Source: Zhihengliuella salsuginis
Lineage (GTDB): Bacteria; Actinomycetota; Actinomycetes; Actinomycetales; Micrococcaceae
DNA length: 64,000 nucleotides
Assembly: GCF_014651715.1 (NCBI RefSeq)
Contig: NZ_BMXK01000003.1
Span: forward strand, 186,001-250,000
Direction of reading: 5' to 3'
In this document: positions 34,535 to 44,228 of the stretch, piece after piece
How positions within the stretch are numbered: the first letter of the stretch is position 1
How the letters are laid out: each line of letters opens with the position of its first letter
Notes under the pieces: model-generated
What the model was told of the DNA's origin: nothing
Seen by the model: only the letters and a program-made list of their open reading frames with translations
Database searches by the model: none
Position numbers and translations under genes: made by a program

Positions 34535-36250
34535 ATGTCTTCAACCCCCTCGTCAGCACGCCCTCGCATGCCGCGTCACGATTCGTCACGCACATCCCTG
34601 CGGCTCGACCGCCTCGGCTTCGTCTGGCCCGACGGCCGCCGCATCTTCGACGAACTCACCGCCACGCTGACCGGCACCGTCGGCCTCGTCGGCCCCAACG
34701 GGACCGGCAAGTCCGTTCTGCTCAAGCTCGCCGCCTCGCGCCTGGCGCCGACCGAGGGCAGCCTCCGCGCGCCCGCCGGCGTCGCGTACCTCCCGCAGGA
34801 GACGACCCTGCGCACCAACGACACCGTCGCGGACCTGCTCGGCGTCTCCTCCCAGCTGTCCGCCCTGCGCGGGGTGCTCGGCGGAGACCTCGACGGAGGC
34901 GCCCTGACCCGCGCCCTGGAGGCCGTCGGCGACGAGTGGGACCTCGAGGAACGCAGCGTCGCGCTCCTGGCCGAGTACGGGCTGCCCGTCGACGGGCCCG
35001 GGTTCCTCACCCGCCGCGTCGGGACGCTCTCCGGCGGGGAGGCGATGATCGTCGCGCTCGCCGGCGTCGAGCGCGCGGGTGCAGCCCTCACTCTGTGCGA
35101 CGAACCCACGAACAACCTCGACTCGGTGGCCCGCGGCCGCTTCTACACAGCCGTGGAGCGGTGGAACGCGGGCCGGGAGGACCGCACGCTGATGGTGGCC
35201 AGCCACGACGTCGAACTGCTGCGCCGCGTCGACACCATCGCCGAGCTGCGCCCCGTCGGCGTGCGCTCGATGCTCGCCGATCGGGCGGATCTGCGCACCT
35301 TCAGCGCTTCCGGGACGGACGACGCGTGGGAGGTCTACCAGCAGGGCCTCGCCGCCGAGCGGGAGGGCGCCGAGCGGCGCGTGCGCGAGGCCGAGTCCAG
35401 CCTCGCGACCGAGCGCCGGCAGAGGATCGAGGCGGATATCAAGCTCGCCCGGAGCGCGCGGTCGGGCCGGGCCGCCGCCGACAGCATGCCCAAGATCCTG
35501 GCCAATGCCCGGCGCAACCAGGCCGAGGCCACGGCCGGCCGGACGCGGACGATGAGGGCGGGCAGGGAAGGGGCAGCCCGCGCGGACCTCGACGCTGCCC
35601 GCGAGGAGCTGCCGGCGGACACCGCGATCAGCATCGACCTGCCGGACACGCTCGTCCCCGCCGGGCGTACTGTCCTCGACGTTCCGCTGGACGACGTCCC
35701 GCTGCCCCGCGGCGCGACCGTCGAGCAGTCGCCCGTCGCCGGCGCGCGCCTGCACCTGCGCGGCCCGGAGCGCGTCCGCGTGACGGGACGCAACGGGGCC
35801 GGCAAGTCGACGCTGCTCGCGTACGTTGCGGGCACCGCCGTCGTGCCGGTCGGCTGGTTGCGCCAACGCCTCGGTGCAGGTGAGGGGTGGGAGGGCCTGC
35901 GCGACGACGCCAGCGTGCTGGACAACGTGCGGGCCGTGCTGCCGGGATCGACGGACGCGGAGATCCGGGCCAAACTGGCGCGGTTCCACTTCCGCGGCGG
36001 GCGCGTCGACGAGCCCGCTGGGCAGCTCTCGGGCGGGGAACGGTTCCGGGTCGCGCTGGCGCGGATCCTGCTCGCCGACCCGGCCCCGCAGCTGATGCTG
36101 CTCGACGAGCCGACCAACAACCTCGACCTCGACTCGGTGGACCAGCTGGTGAGCGCGCTCGAGGGCTATGGCGGGGCGCTGCTGCTCGTCACCCACGACG
36201 AGGAGTTCGCGCGGCGGATCACCCCGGAGTGTGAGTGGCACGTGGGCTAG
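34535..36250 (+). CDS. ABC-F family ATPase (ribosome-acting translation factor type)
   Basis: This 571-residue protein has two nucleotide-binding domains and no membrane helices. Walker A motifs are GPNGTGKSVLL (near residue 55) and GRNGAGKSTLL (near 418). Signature motifs are TLSGGEAMIVALA and QLSGGERFRVALA. Walker B/D-loop segments are CDEPTNNLD and LLDEPTNNLD. A charged interdomain linker of about 90 residues (around 265-360) is rich in Arg and Glu. ABC-F proteins rescue or protect ribosomes, and some confer resistance to 50S-targeting antibiotics. The linker does not identify a drug class. It is monocistronic, with a 340-bp upstream region shared with des. Confidence 0.88.
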   Translation: MSSTPSSARPRMPRHDSSRTSLRLDRLGFVWPDGRRIFDELTATLTGTVGLVGPNGTGKSVLLKLAASRLAPTEGSLRAPAGVAYLPQETTLRTNDTVADLLGVSSQLSALRGVLGGDLDGGALTRALEAVGDEWDLEERSVALLAEYGLPVDGPGFLTRRVGTLSGGEAMIVALAGVERAGAALTLCDEPTNNLDSVARGRFYTAVERWNAGREDRTLMVASHDVELLRRVDTIAELRPVGVRSMLADRADLRTFSASGTDDAWEVYQQGLAAEREGAERRVREAESSLATERRQRIEADIKLARSARSGRAAADSMPKILANARRNQAEATAGRTRTMRAGREGAARADLDAAREELPADTAISIDLPDTLVPAGRTVLDVPLDDVPLPRGATVEQSPVAGARLHLRGPERVRVTGRNGAGKSTLLAYVAGTAVVPVGWLRQRLGAGEGWEGLRDDASVLDNVRAVLPGSTDAEIRAKLARFHFRGGRVDEPAGQLSGGERFRVALARILLADPAPQLMLLDEPTNNLDLDSVDQLVSALEGYGGALLLVTHDEEFARRITPECEWHVG

Positions 36251-36273
36251 CGTGCCTGCCCGGCCCGGGCGGG

Positions 36274-37293
36274 CTAGCGTGCCGGGGCGTCGCCGAGCGT
36301 GGAACCCGGCACCAGTTCGCAGGGCACCAGCGTGTGGGGGAGCGCGGAGTCCGGGGCGGTGATCCGGTCGATGATCGCGTCCGCGCCGAGCCGGCCCAGC
36401 TCCACGGCCGGCGCCCGCATGAACGTCAACTCCGGGTCCGACATCGAGGCGACGGTCTCCGAGGAGACGATCGACAGCACCGACAGGTCCTCCGGGACCG
36501 CGGTCCCGGACCGCCGCAGCCCGGTCGTGAATCCCGGACTGGCGAGTTCGTTCATGATGAGCACCGCGGTGACGTCCGGAAAGTCGTCGCGGAAGGTCTC
36601 CCCGAGGCGGCGTCCGGCGCGCGGGTTCTCGCGGCAGTCGACGGAGGTGCCGGTCAGCCCGGACTGCGCCAGCGTGTCGTGGAACGTCCGGCTGGCCCGG
36701 GCGATGGCGCCGTAGGCGTGCAGCGTCGTGGGGCCCGAATGGTCGTAGACGAACGCGATGTCCGTGTGCCCGCGCGCGACGAGCTCCTCGACTGCGGAGA
36801 CGACCGTCTGCTCGAAATCGATGTCGACGAAGGGCAGCCCCGTCGGATCCTGCGTGCGGCCGATCAGCGCGAACGGCGTGCTGCCGCGCCGCAGGGCGTC
36901 CACGCGCGCATCCTCCAGCTGGACCTCCATCAGCAGGACGCCGTCGATGAGGCCGCTGCGCGTGAGCTCGTCGATCTGCGCGGCCTCGTTGGCGGCCGGC
37001 CAGAGGACCAGGCTGAACCCGCGCTCGCTGGCCCGTTCGGCGGCGCTGGTGAAGAACCGGGTCGCCGTCGCGTGCAGTTGCCGCTGGAGTGCGGGGTAGA
37101 GGAGCGCGATGATGTCCGTCCGGCCCCGTGCCAGGGCGCTGCCGGCGGGGTTGCGCCGGTAGCCGAGCTCGGCCATGGCGGCCTCCACCCGGTCCCTGGT
37201 CGCCGCGGTGACCGGCTTGGTGTTGTTGAGGACGAACGAAACCGTGGCGATCGAGACCTGGGCCCGCCGCGCCACGTCCTGCATGGTGGCCAT
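36274..37293 (-). CDS. LacI-family transcriptional repressor
   Basis: This 339-residue regulator has an N-terminal LacI headpiece (TMQDVARRAQVSIATVSF, hinge NPAGSALARG) and a periplasmic-binding-protein-like sensor domain to the C-terminus. The ATG at 37293 is chosen over an upstream one because AAGGAGG precedes it and the HTH begins there. It is divergent from the sugar operon that follows, with the palindrome GTTAAGCGCTTAAC between them, so it most likely represses that operon. The inducer is unknown. Confidence 0.92.
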   Translation of the reverse strand: MATMQDVARRAQVSIATVSFVLNNTKPVTAATRDRVEAAMAELGYRRNPAGSALARGRTDIIALLYPALQRQLHATATRFFTSAAERASERGFSLVLWPAANEAAQIDELTRSGLIDGVLLMEVQLEDARVDALRRGSTPFALIGRTQDPTGLPFVDIDFEQTVVSAVEELVARGHTDIAFVYDHSGPTTLHAYGAIARASRTFHDTLAQSGLTGTSVDCRENPRAGRRLGETFRDDFPDVTAVLIMNELASPGFTTGLRRSGTAVPEDLSVLSIVSSETVASMSDPELTFMRAPAVELGRLGADAIIDRITAPDSALPHTLVPCELVPGSTLGDAPAR

Positions 37294-37393
37294 GCTGTCC
37301 TCCTTCTCGGGGTTTCCCCACATTATGCCTGCCGGCATCCGGCGGGGGTGTTGACAATGTGAATCGCATCACTCCATACTCGACTCTCAATAA

Positions 37394-37407
37394 GTTAAGC
37401 GCTTAAC
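37394..37407. promoter_or_regulatory. LacI-type operator of the sugar operon
   Basis: GTTAAGCGCTTAAC is a perfect 14-bp palindrome with the CpG centre typical of LacI-family operators. It lies 100 bp before the lacI-like start and 55 bp before the first operon gene. Confidence 0.83.
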
Positions 37408-37462
37408 CGGCGGGACGTCAATGCGGGTCCGACCCGCCCGCCGGTCGATGAAAGGAGACGGG

Positions 37463-38656
37463 ATGCCGGAGTCAACGAACACCGGGCGGCTGCGCGTCGG
37501 CCTGATCGGCCACTCGTTCATGGGCAGCATCCACGCGGCGGCGTGGCGGCGCGCCCCGGAGTTCTTCGACCTCGCCGCGAGGCCCGAACTCGTCGCCGTC
37601 TGCGGCCGCGACGCCGGACGCGCGGGGGAGTTCGCGGAGCGGTTCGGAATCGGGCGGGTCGAGACCGACTGGCGGCGGTTCGTCGAATCGGACGACGTCG
37701 ACGTGATCGACATCTGCGTCCCGGGCGACCTGCACGCGCCGATCGCCATCGCGGCGCTGGAGGCCGGCAAGCACGTTCTGTGCGAGAAGCCGCTGGCGAA
37801 CACGCCCGAGGAGGCCGAGGCGATGGTCGCCGCAGCCCGCGCCGCGGCCGCGCACGGCGTGAGGTCCATGGTCGGGTACAGCTACCGCGGCACGCCGGCG
37901 ATCGCCTACGCCCGGCAGCTCGTGGAGGCCGGCCGCCTGGGGCGGATCCGGCACATCCGCGCCCGGTACCTGCAGGACTGGATCGTCGACGAGGACTTCC
38001 CGCTCGTCTGGCGGCTCCAGCGTGAACGCGCCGGCTCGGGCGCCCTGGGGGACATCGGGGCCCACCTGGTCGACATGGCCGCCTTCGTCACCGGCCAGCG
38101 TCTGCGTGAAGTCGGCGCCATGACCGAGACCTTCGTCAAGCAGCGCCCCCTGCCGGACGCCTCCGGCGGGCTCTCCGCGACGGCCGGCGCGGGCACCGGC
38201 GAGGTCACGGTCGACGACGCCGCGCTCTTCATGGGCCGGACCGACGGCGGCGCCCTGGCCTCCTTCGAGGCCACCCGCTTCGCGACGGGCCGCAAGAACG
38301 CGATCCAGCTGGAGGTCAACGGGGCCGCCGGTTCGGTGTACTTCGACTTCGAGAACCTCAACGAGCTCTGGTTCCACGACCACACGCTGCCCGCGGCCGA
38401 GGCGGGGTTCCGCCGGATCCACGTCACCGAGCCCGACCACCCGTTCGCCGGCGCCTGGTGGCCGCCCGGGCACGGGCTCGGCTACGACCACGTGTTCGTG
38501 CACCAGGCCGTGGAGTTCGCCCGGGCGATCGCCTCCGGCGCCGACCCCGCGCCCTCGTTCGACGACGGCGGCTACGTCCAGCGCGTCCTCGCCGCCGTCG
38601 AGGCCAGCTCCGCGGACGGCTCCCGGATGACCCCGGTCGCCGGCCGGCGCCCCTGA
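37463..38656 (+). CDS. Gfo/Idh/MocA-family oxidoreductase (first copy)
   Basis: This 397-residue NAD(P)-dependent sugar dehydrogenase has an N-terminal Rossmann fold (RVGLIGHSFMGSIHAAAW) and the cofactor loop CEKPLANTPEEAEAM, whose EKP Lys is catalytic. The C-terminal beta-sheet domain has GDIGAHLVDMAAF with the catalytic Asp/His. AAGGAG supports the ATG at 37463. It is the first gene of an operon with an ABC importer, ThuA and a second dehydrogenase, so it probably oxidises a sugar or its 3-keto derivative. The exact substrate cannot be read. Confidence 0.88.
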   Translation: MPESTNTGRLRVGLIGHSFMGSIHAAAWRRAPEFFDLAARPELVAVCGRDAGRAGEFAERFGIGRVETDWRRFVESDDVDVIDICVPGDLHAPIAIAALEAGKHVLCEKPLANTPEEAEAMVAAARAAAAHGVRSMVGYSYRGTPAIAYARQLVEAGRLGRIRHIRARYLQDWIVDEDFPLVWRLQRERAGSGALGDIGAHLVDMAAFVTGQRLREVGAMTETFVKQRPLPDASGGLSATAGAGTGEVTVDDAALFMGRTDGGALASFEATRFATGRKNAIQLEVNGAAGSVYFDFENLNELWFHDHTLPAAEAGFRRIHVTEPDHPFAGAWWPPGHGLGYDHVFVHQAVEFARAIASGADPAPSFDDGGYVQRVLAAVEASSADGSRMTPVAGRRP

Positions 38657-38705
38657 TCCGCCCGCACCTTCCCACCCACGCATCACATCCACCGAGGAGA
38701 ACACC

Positions 38706-39941
38706 ATGCAGAAGACACCCGCACGCACCACCCGCCGGCGGCTGCTGTCCGCGGCGGCGACCGCCGCCGTCGTGCCCCTGGTCCTGACCGCCTGCGGCGG
38801 CGGATCGGGCGGCGAGGGCTCCGACCCGGACACCCTGACCGTCCTGGACTACTACAACAACGAGCCGGACAAGTCTCTGATGCAAGCCGCGATCGACGAT
38901 TGCGGCGCGGAGATCGGCGTGACCATCGACCGCGAGACCGTGCCCGGCCAGGACCTGATCCAGAAGGTGCTCCAGCGCTCCTCCTCGAAGACGCTGCCGG
39001 ACGTGCTCATGCTCGACAACCCGGACGTGCAGGAGATCGCCCAGTCGGGCGGGCTCTCCCCGCTGAGCGACTACGGCGTGGACACCTCCGGGTTCGCCGA
39101 GGGGATCCTGGACGCGGCCACGTACGAGGGCGAGGTCTACGGGATCGGCCCGGTCGTGAACACGCTCGGGCTGTTCTACAACGTCGAGATGCTCGAGGAG
39201 GCTGGCATCGAGCCGCCGGAGACCTGGGACGAGCTCGAGGCCGCGGCCGAGGAGCTGACCACGGGCGACCGCTACGGCGTCGGCTTCTCCGCGGTCGCCA
39301 CCTACGAGGGCGCCTGGCAGTTCCTGCCCTTCATGTGGAGCAACGGCGCCGACGAGACGGACCTGACGAGCCCCGAGGCGGCCGAGGCGCTGCAGCTGTG
39401 GGTCGACCTGGTGGACTCCGGCTCGGCATCGGAGAGCGTCCTCAACTGGTCCCAGGGCGACGTCAAGGACCAGTTCGTCGCCGGCAACCTGGCGATGATG
39501 GTCAACGGGCCGTGGCAGATCCCCGCGCTCGAGGAGTCCGGCGTCGAATACGCGTCCGTGCAGGTGCCCGTCAACGAGGCCGGCACGACGCCGATCGCGC
39601 CCCTGGGTGGAGAGGTCTGGACGGTGCCCGTGACCGGCGACGACGCCAAGCAGGCGAAGGCCGCCGAGTTCGTCGAGTGCCTCTCCAACGACGAGAACCA
39701 GATGGAGATCGCCCAGGCCACCTACAAGGTCCCCACCCGGACCGAGCTGATCGACGACTACGTCGCGGAGGTGCCGTCGATGCAGGCCTTCGCCGACCAG
39801 GTGCGCAACGCCCGCTCGCGCACCGGCCAGCTCGGCACCGAGTGGCCGGAGACGGCGACGACCATGTACACCGGCATCCAGCTCGCGCTGACCGGCCAGG
39901 TCTCGGTCGAGGAGGCCTTCGAGCAGGCAGAGCAGGGTTGA
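38706..39941 (+). CDS. Sugar ABC transporter substrate-binding lipoprotein
   Basis: This 411-residue family-1 extracellular solute-binding protein starts with a twin-Arg-like basic segment (TTRRRLLSAA) and a lipobox ending LTACGGG. The mature protein has typical MalE-family landmarks (GIGPVVNTLGLFYNVEML, PPETWDELEAAAEEL, MMVNGPWQIPAL, APLGGEVWTVPV). It delivers a carbohydrate to the MalF/MalG-type permeases encoded next. AGGAGA precedes the ATG. No ATPase gene is in the operon, so a shared MsiK-like ATPase elsewhere is likely. Confidence 0.92.
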   Translation: MQKTPARTTRRRLLSAAATAAVVPLVLTACGGGSGGEGSDPDTLTVLDYYNNEPDKSLMQAAIDDCGAEIGVTIDRETVPGQDLIQKVLQRSSSKTLPDVLMLDNPDVQEIAQSGGLSPLSDYGVDTSGFAEGILDAATYEGEVYGIGPVVNTLGLFYNVEMLEEAGIEPPETWDELEAAAEELTTGDRYGVGFSAVATYEGAWQFLPFMWSNGADETDLTSPEAAEALQLWVDLVDSGSASESVLNWSQGDVKDQFVAGNLAMMVNGPWQIPALEESGVEYASVQVPVNEAGTTPIAPLGGEVWTVPVTGDDAKQAKAAEFVECLSNDENQMEIAQATYKVPTRTELIDDYVAEVPSMQAFADQVRNARSRTGQLGTEWPETATTMYTGIQLALTGQVSVEEAFEQAEQG

Positions 39942-39945
39942 TCCG

Positions 39946-40914
39946 ATGAGCCAGACGCACACGTCCCCGGCGGCGGACACGGCGGCCGGATCCGCGCGTG
40001 GCGCCGGCGGGGCGGCACCACCGGCGGCCCGCGCCCGGCGCATCCGGCGCGACGACGTCGTCAAGTTCATGTTCGTCGTCCCGGCGGCCGTCTACGTGGC
40101 GCTGTTCTTCGGGTACCCGGTGGTGAAGAACATCATCATGGGGTTCCAGGAGTACACGACCCAGACGTTCTTCACCGGAGAGGCCCCGTGGGTCGGCCTG
40201 GCCAACTACGTGACCGCGATGAGCAGCCAGCTCTTCGTCCCGGCCCTGTGGAACACCGCGGTCTTCACGTTCGGCTCGATCGCCGGCCAGTTCGCGATCG
40301 GCCTGGCCCTGGCCGTCTTCTTCCACCGCAAGTTCCCGCTGGGCGGGTTCATGCGCGCCGTCCTGCTCCTGCCGTGGCTGCTTCCGCTGATCGTCGCGAG
40401 CGCCACCTGGCGCTCGATCATGGAGCTCGACGGCGGCGTCCTCAACCAGACGCTGCAGGCGGTCGGGCTCGACGCCGTCCCCTGGCTGACGGACCCGGAT
40501 CTCGCCCTGACCGCCGTGATCCTCGTGAACATCTGGGTCGGCATCCCGTTCAACGTCACGATCCTCTACGGGGGCCTGCAGGAGATCCCGGAGGAGCAGT
40601 ACGAGGCCGCCGCGCTCGACGGGGCCACCGGCTGGCGGGCCTTCTGGCACATCACGCTGCCGAACCTGAAGGGCGTGATCTCCGTGGTGCTGATCCTCGG
40701 CGTGGTCTACACGCTCAAGGTCATCGACATCATCCTCGGCCTGACGAACGGCGGACCCGCGAACGCCACGCAGACCATCGCGATCCGCTCCTACCAGTCG
40801 TCCTTCGTGGACTTCGAGTTCGGCGTCGGGGCCGCCTTCAGCAACGTCCTGATCCTGATCTCGCTCGTCTTCGCGCTCGTCTACCTCCGCACCACGCGCC
40901 GGTCGGCCAATTAG
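39946..40914 (+). CDS. Sugar ABC transporter permease (MalF type)
   Basis: This 322-residue permease has six helices and the EAA-loop motif EQYEAAALDGATGWRAFWHITLP (shown in part as YEAAALDGATGWRAFW) that contacts the ATPase. A long Ala/Gly-rich cytoplasmic N-terminus precedes helix 1 (FMFVVPAAVYVALFFGYPV). It starts 4 nt after the binding-protein stop. It pairs with the MalG-type subunit downstream. Confidence 0.92.
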   Translation: MSQTHTSPAADTAAGSARGAGGAAPPAARARRIRRDDVVKFMFVVPAAVYVALFFGYPVVKNIIMGFQEYTTQTFFTGEAPWVGLANYVTAMSSQLFVPALWNTAVFTFGSIAGQFAIGLALAVFFHRKFPLGGFMRAVLLLPWLLPLIVASATWRSIMELDGGVLNQTLQAVGLDAVPWLTDPDLALTAVILVNIWVGIPFNVTILYGGLQEIPEEQYEAAALDGATGWRAFWHITLPNLKGVISVVLILGVVYTLKVIDIILGLTNGGPANATQTIAIRSYQSSFVDFEFGVGAAFSNVLILISLVFALVYLRTTRRSAN

Positions 40915-40928
40915 AAAGGAGTACCGAA

Positions 40929-41783
40929 GTGACAACCCCCGTCGCACAACGCGCCGACTTCCGGCCGGCTTCCGTCCGTTCCCGCAAGGACCTCCGCTAC
41001 ACCGTGCTCGGAGCCGTCTTCGTCGCGGTCATGCTCTTCCCCGTCTACTGGATGGTGAACGCCTCGCTGCAGCCCTCCGGCAACACCCTCAACGCGGCGT
41101 TCTTCCCGACGAACCCCAGCTTCGACGGGTACGCGACCGCGATCGCCGACCAGGGGCCGAACCTGGTGACGTCCCTGATCGTCTCGCTCGGGGCCGTCGT
41201 CGTGTCCCTCGCGATCGCGACCCCGGCCGCGTACGCGCTGGCGCAGTTCCGCTACCGCTGGATCGACGCGGCCCTGCTGGTCATCCTCATCGCGCAGATG
41301 ATCCCGGGCATCGTCATCGCCAACGCGCTCTATGCCGCCTACAACACGCTCGGCCTGCTGAACACGACGGCGGGGCTCATCCTCGCCGACGCCTCGCACT
41401 CGATCCCGTTCGCAATCCTGATCCTGCGGGCCTTCATGCAGGGGCTGCCGCCGTCGATCCTCGAGGCGGCCCGCGTCGACGGGGCCGGGCACGTGCGGGC
41501 CTTCGTCTCGATCGCGCTGCCGGTCTCGCGCAACGCCGTCGTGACCGCCGCCCTGTTCGCGTTCCTTTTCGCGTGGAGCGACTTCCTCTTCGCGCTGACG
41601 CTGACCACCACGGACGAGCTGCGGCCCGTCACGCTCGGCATCTACCAGTACCTCGGGACGCAGGTCTCCAACTGGGGAGCCGTCATGGCCACGGCCGTGC
41701 TCTCCTCGCTGCCCGCGATCGTGCTGCTGCTTCTGGCCCAGAAATTCATTGCCGCCGGGGCAACCGGCGGCGCGGTCAAGTAG
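40929..41783 (+). CDS. Sugar ABC transporter permease (MalG type)
   Basis: This 284-residue permease has six helices and the EAA-loop segment ILEAARVDGAGHVRAFVSI. The GTG at 40929 follows AAAGGAG and is 14 nt after the upstream stop codon. The PVYWMVNASLQPS sequence after helix 1 is typical of MalG-type partners. It forms the heterodimeric channel with the preceding permease. Confidence 0.92.
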   Translation: MTTPVAQRADFRPASVRSRKDLRYTVLGAVFVAVMLFPVYWMVNASLQPSGNTLNAAFFPTNPSFDGYATAIADQGPNLVTSLIVSLGAVVVSLAIATPAAYALAQFRYRWIDAALLVILIAQMIPGIVIANALYAAYNTLGLLNTTAGLILADASHSIPFAILILRAFMQGLPPSILEAARVDGAGHVRAFVSIALPVSRNAVVTAALFAFLFAWSDFLFALTLTTTDELRPVTLGIYQYLGTQVSNWGAVMATAVLSSLPAIVLLLLAQKFIAAGATGGAVK

Positions 41784-41822
41784 ACGGCGAGCGGCGGCGT
41801 CGTACCCGTCCTTCCCACCGAC

Positions 41823-41844
41823 CGGACCGGCCGCGGCCGGTCCG
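41823..41844. repeat. Perfect 22-bp palindrome inside the sugar operon
   Basis: The segment reads CGGACCGGCCG followed by its reverse complement. It lies in the 92-bp gap between the MalG-type gene and thuA. As RNA it can form a compact hairpin without a T-run, which could reduce read-through or protect the upstream mRNA. Confidence 0.55.
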
Positions 41845-41875
41845 ATGAACCAACACCTCGATCAAGGAGTACACC

Positions 41876-42664
41876 GTGAACGGCACCACCACGCCTGAAT
41901 ATCCCGTCAACGTCGTCGTCTGGGGCGAGAACCGCCACGAGCAGACCCAGCAGGAGGTGCGCGACATCTACCCCGACGGCATGCACACCACCATCAAGGA
42001 GGGCATCGAGGAGAACCTGGGCGAGCGCGCCCGCGTGCAGACCGTCACCCTCGACGACCCCGAGCACGGGCTCACCGAGGAGCTGCTCGCCGACACCGAC
42101 GTCCTCGTCTGGTGGGGGCACGCCGCCCATGCCGAGGTCGACGACGAGATCGTCGCACGGGTGCACCGCCACGTCCTGGCCGGCATGGGACTGCTGGTGC
42201 TGCACTCGGGGCACTGGTCCAAGATCTTCACCAGGCTGATGGGCACCACGTGCACGCTGCGCTGGCGCTCGAAGGACGACCGCGAGCTGGTCTGGACCGT
42301 GGACCCCACGCACCCCATCGCCCGCGGCATCCCGCACCCCTTCACCATCCCGGCCCAGGAGATGTACGGCGAGCAGTTCGACGTTCCCGCCCCCGACGAG
42401 CTGGTCTTCCTCTCCACGTTCACCGGCGGCGAGGTCTTCCGTTCCGGCATGACCTACCGGCGCGGCCACGGGCGGATCTTCTACTTCAGCCCGGGCGACC
42501 AGGACTACCCGGTCTACCACCAGGAGGAGGTGCGCCGGGTGATCTCCAACGGCGTCGAGTGGGCCAAGAGCCTGCGCCCCGAGCGTGCCACGCCGACCCT
42601 GCTGCGCTACGACCGCGAGGACTTCTACAACGGCCACGGGTACGAGGGGGCGATGGAGAATTGA
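41876..42664 (+). CDS. ThuA-family sugar utilisation protein
   Basis: This 262-residue ThuA-domain protein has a class I glutamine-amidotransferase-like fold. It shows [47 protein letters not shown] and the late [19 protein letters not shown]. ThuA proteins work with Gfo/Idh-type ThuB dehydrogenases in rhizobial trehalose and related disaccharide use through 3-keto sugars. AAGGAG precedes the GTG at 41876. Its stop overlaps the TTG of the next dehydrogenase gene, so the two are tightly coupled. Confidence 0.87.
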   Translation: MNGTTTPEYPVNVVVWGENRHEQTQQEVRDIYPDGMHTTIKEGIEENLGERARVQTVTLDDPEHGLTEELLADTDVLVWWGHAAHAEVDDEIVARVHRHVLAGMGLLVLHSGHWSKIFTRLMGTTCTLRWRSKDDRELVWTVDPTHPIARGIPHPFTIPAQEMYGEQFDVPAPDELVFLSTFTGGEVFRSGMTYRRGHGRIFYFSPGDQDYPVYHQEEVRRVISNGVEWAKSLRPERATPTLLRYDREDFYNGHGYEGAMEN

Positions 42665-43782
42665 GCCCGTTCGAGACCCGGCCCGCCGACCGCCCGCTGC
42701 GCCTCGTCCAGGTCGGCGCCGGCGGGATGGGCCGGGCCTGGCTGAAGACCATCGCCGGGAATCCGGACGTCGAGCTCGCCGGAGTCGTCGACCTCGATCT
42801 CGACGTCGCCCGTGACGCGCTCGCCGCACTCGCCGCCGCCGGCGTCGACGGGGTGGACGAGGTCGTCACCGGCCGCTCCGTGGGCGAGGTCGCCGCCCGT
42901 TCCGGCGCCGATGCGGTGGTCAACGTGACGGTGCCCGCGGCGCACCGCCCGGTGAACGAGGAGGCGCTCTTCGCGTCGCTCCCGGTGTTGTGCGAGAAGC
43001 CGGCGGCGCCGACGGTCGCCGAGGCCCTCGGCCAGGCCGCGGCCGCGCAGGCGGCGGGGCAGCTGCTGATGATCAGCCAGTCCCGCCGCTACTTCGCCGC
43101 CCTCGACGCGCTGGCCGCCCAGGTCCGCGAGCTCGGCGAGATCGGGACTGTGGACTGCGGGTTCTTCAAGGCCCCGCACTTCGGCGGCTTCCGCGAGGAG
43201 ATGGACCACGTCCTGCTGGTGGACATGGCCATCCACCACTTCGACGCCGCCCGCCGCCTGATCGGCGCGGACCCCGTGGCCGTGTACTGCGAAGAGCACA
43301 ACCCGGGCTGGTCCTGGTACCGCGGCGCCGCCAACGCGTCGGCGATCTTCGAGTTCGCCTCCGGTGCGCGGTTCGTCTACGCCGGCAGCTGGTGTGCGCC
43401 GGGGGAGGAGACCAGCTGGAACGGGCGGTGGAGGATCAGCGCCGAGCGCGGGACCGCCCGCTGGGACGGGGACGCCGCGCCCGTGGCGCACGAGCCGCCC
43501 GCGGCGCCGTCGACCGCCGCGCTTGAGCCGCGGGCGGAGGAGACGGCCGGCGCGCTCGCCGAGTTCGTCGACTGCCTGCGGACGGGACGCGTCCCGGAGA
43601 CGGCGGCCGCGGAGAACGCGCGCAGCCTGGCGATGGTCGAGGCCGCGATCGCCTCGTCCGAGTCGGGGGAGAGGGTGCGGATCGACGAGACGATCGCGGC
43701 CTCGCTGCGCGCGGCCCTGGCTGCCGAGGAGCGTCCCGCCGTCCGCGCGCGGCTCGAGGCGATGAGAACCGGGGCAAGGTGA
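42661..43782 (+). CDS. Gfo/Idh/MocA-family oxidoreductase (second copy)
   Basis: This 373-residue dehydrogenase has the Rossmann motif [18 protein letters not shown], the EKP segment [15 protein letters not shown] and the catalytic region [16 protein letters not shown]. It starts at TTG overlapping the thuA stop codon by 3 nt and is the last gene of the operon. Pairing with ThuA suggests the ThuB role, oxidising a disaccharide or glycoside at C3. It shares little close sequence with the first dehydrogenase of the operon, so the two probably act on different intermediates. Confidence 0.87.
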   Translation: MSPFETRPADRPLRLVQVGAGGMGRAWLKTIAGNPDVELAGVVDLDLDVARDALAALAAAGVDGVDEVVTGRSVGEVAARSGADAVVNVTVPAAHRPVNEEALFASLPVLCEKPAAPTVAEALGQAAAAQAAGQLLMISQSRRYFAALDALAAQVRELGEIGTVDCGFFKAPHFGGFREEMDHVLLVDMAIHHFDAARRLIGADPVAVYCEEHNPGWSWYRGAANASAIFEFASGARFVYAGSWCAPGEETSWNGRWRISAERGTARWDGDAAPVAHEPPAAPSTAALEPRAEETAGALAEFVDCLRTGRVPETAAAENARSLAMVEAAIASSESGERVRIDETIAASLRAALAAEERPAVRARLEAMRTGAR

Positions 43783-43904
43783 GTATCGCGCGGCGCCCGT
43801 CCCTCGGTTGGCACTTTGGCGGGTGCCGTCGTGGGCGAGACCGTGGCGCTGCTCGGTCTGGCCCTCGTGTTCGCTTCCCGTGCTCCGGTGGCTTGTCAGG
43901 ATTC

Positions 43905-44228
43905 TCAGGGGCGCAGCGCGGCTGCCAGCGGGAGCAGGTTCTCGTCGATGACCGCTGTGATAACGCTTTCGTCAACGCGGAAGTATTCGTGTATCACGAC
44001 GTTTCGGAGGCCGATGATGGCCGGCCACGGGATCTCGGGGTGATCGGAGCGTACGTGATCCGGGAGTGCACGGGCGGCCTCTCCGATGACGGCGAGGTTG
44101 CGAAGTACGGCGTCGTAGGCCATCGGGTGGGCGACCTCGTCGGTTGAAACCAACCAGGGTCGGTATGTCCGGCACCGTTCGACGGCATTCAGTATGTCGT
44201 CGATTCGCTCGTCAGCATCTCGCGTCAC
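43905..44228 (-). CDS. hepT: HepT-like HEPN ribonuclease toxin
   Basis: This 107-residue all-helical HEPN (DUF86) protein has the toxin active-site motif as RNVVIHEY, an exact RX4HXY. The Tyr of this motif is the residue modified by the partner antitoxin in characterised HepT/MntA systems. It starts at GTG overlapping the mntA stop by 4 nt (GTGA). HepT toxins cleave RNA when not neutralised. Together the two genes form a type VII toxin-antitoxin module. Confidence 0.9.
   Translation of the reverse strand: MTRDADERIDDILNAVERCRTYRPWLVSTDEVAHPMAYDAVLRNLAVIGEAARALPDHVRSDHPEIPWPAIIGLRNVVIHEYFRVDESVITAVIDENLLPLAAALRP

Noticed and set aside
36244-36283. Direct repeat GGGCTAGCGTGCC at 36244 and 36271
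   Set aside because: It spans the stop codons of two convergent genes and is too short to call an insertion scar. Probably chance plus the palindromic GCTAGC.
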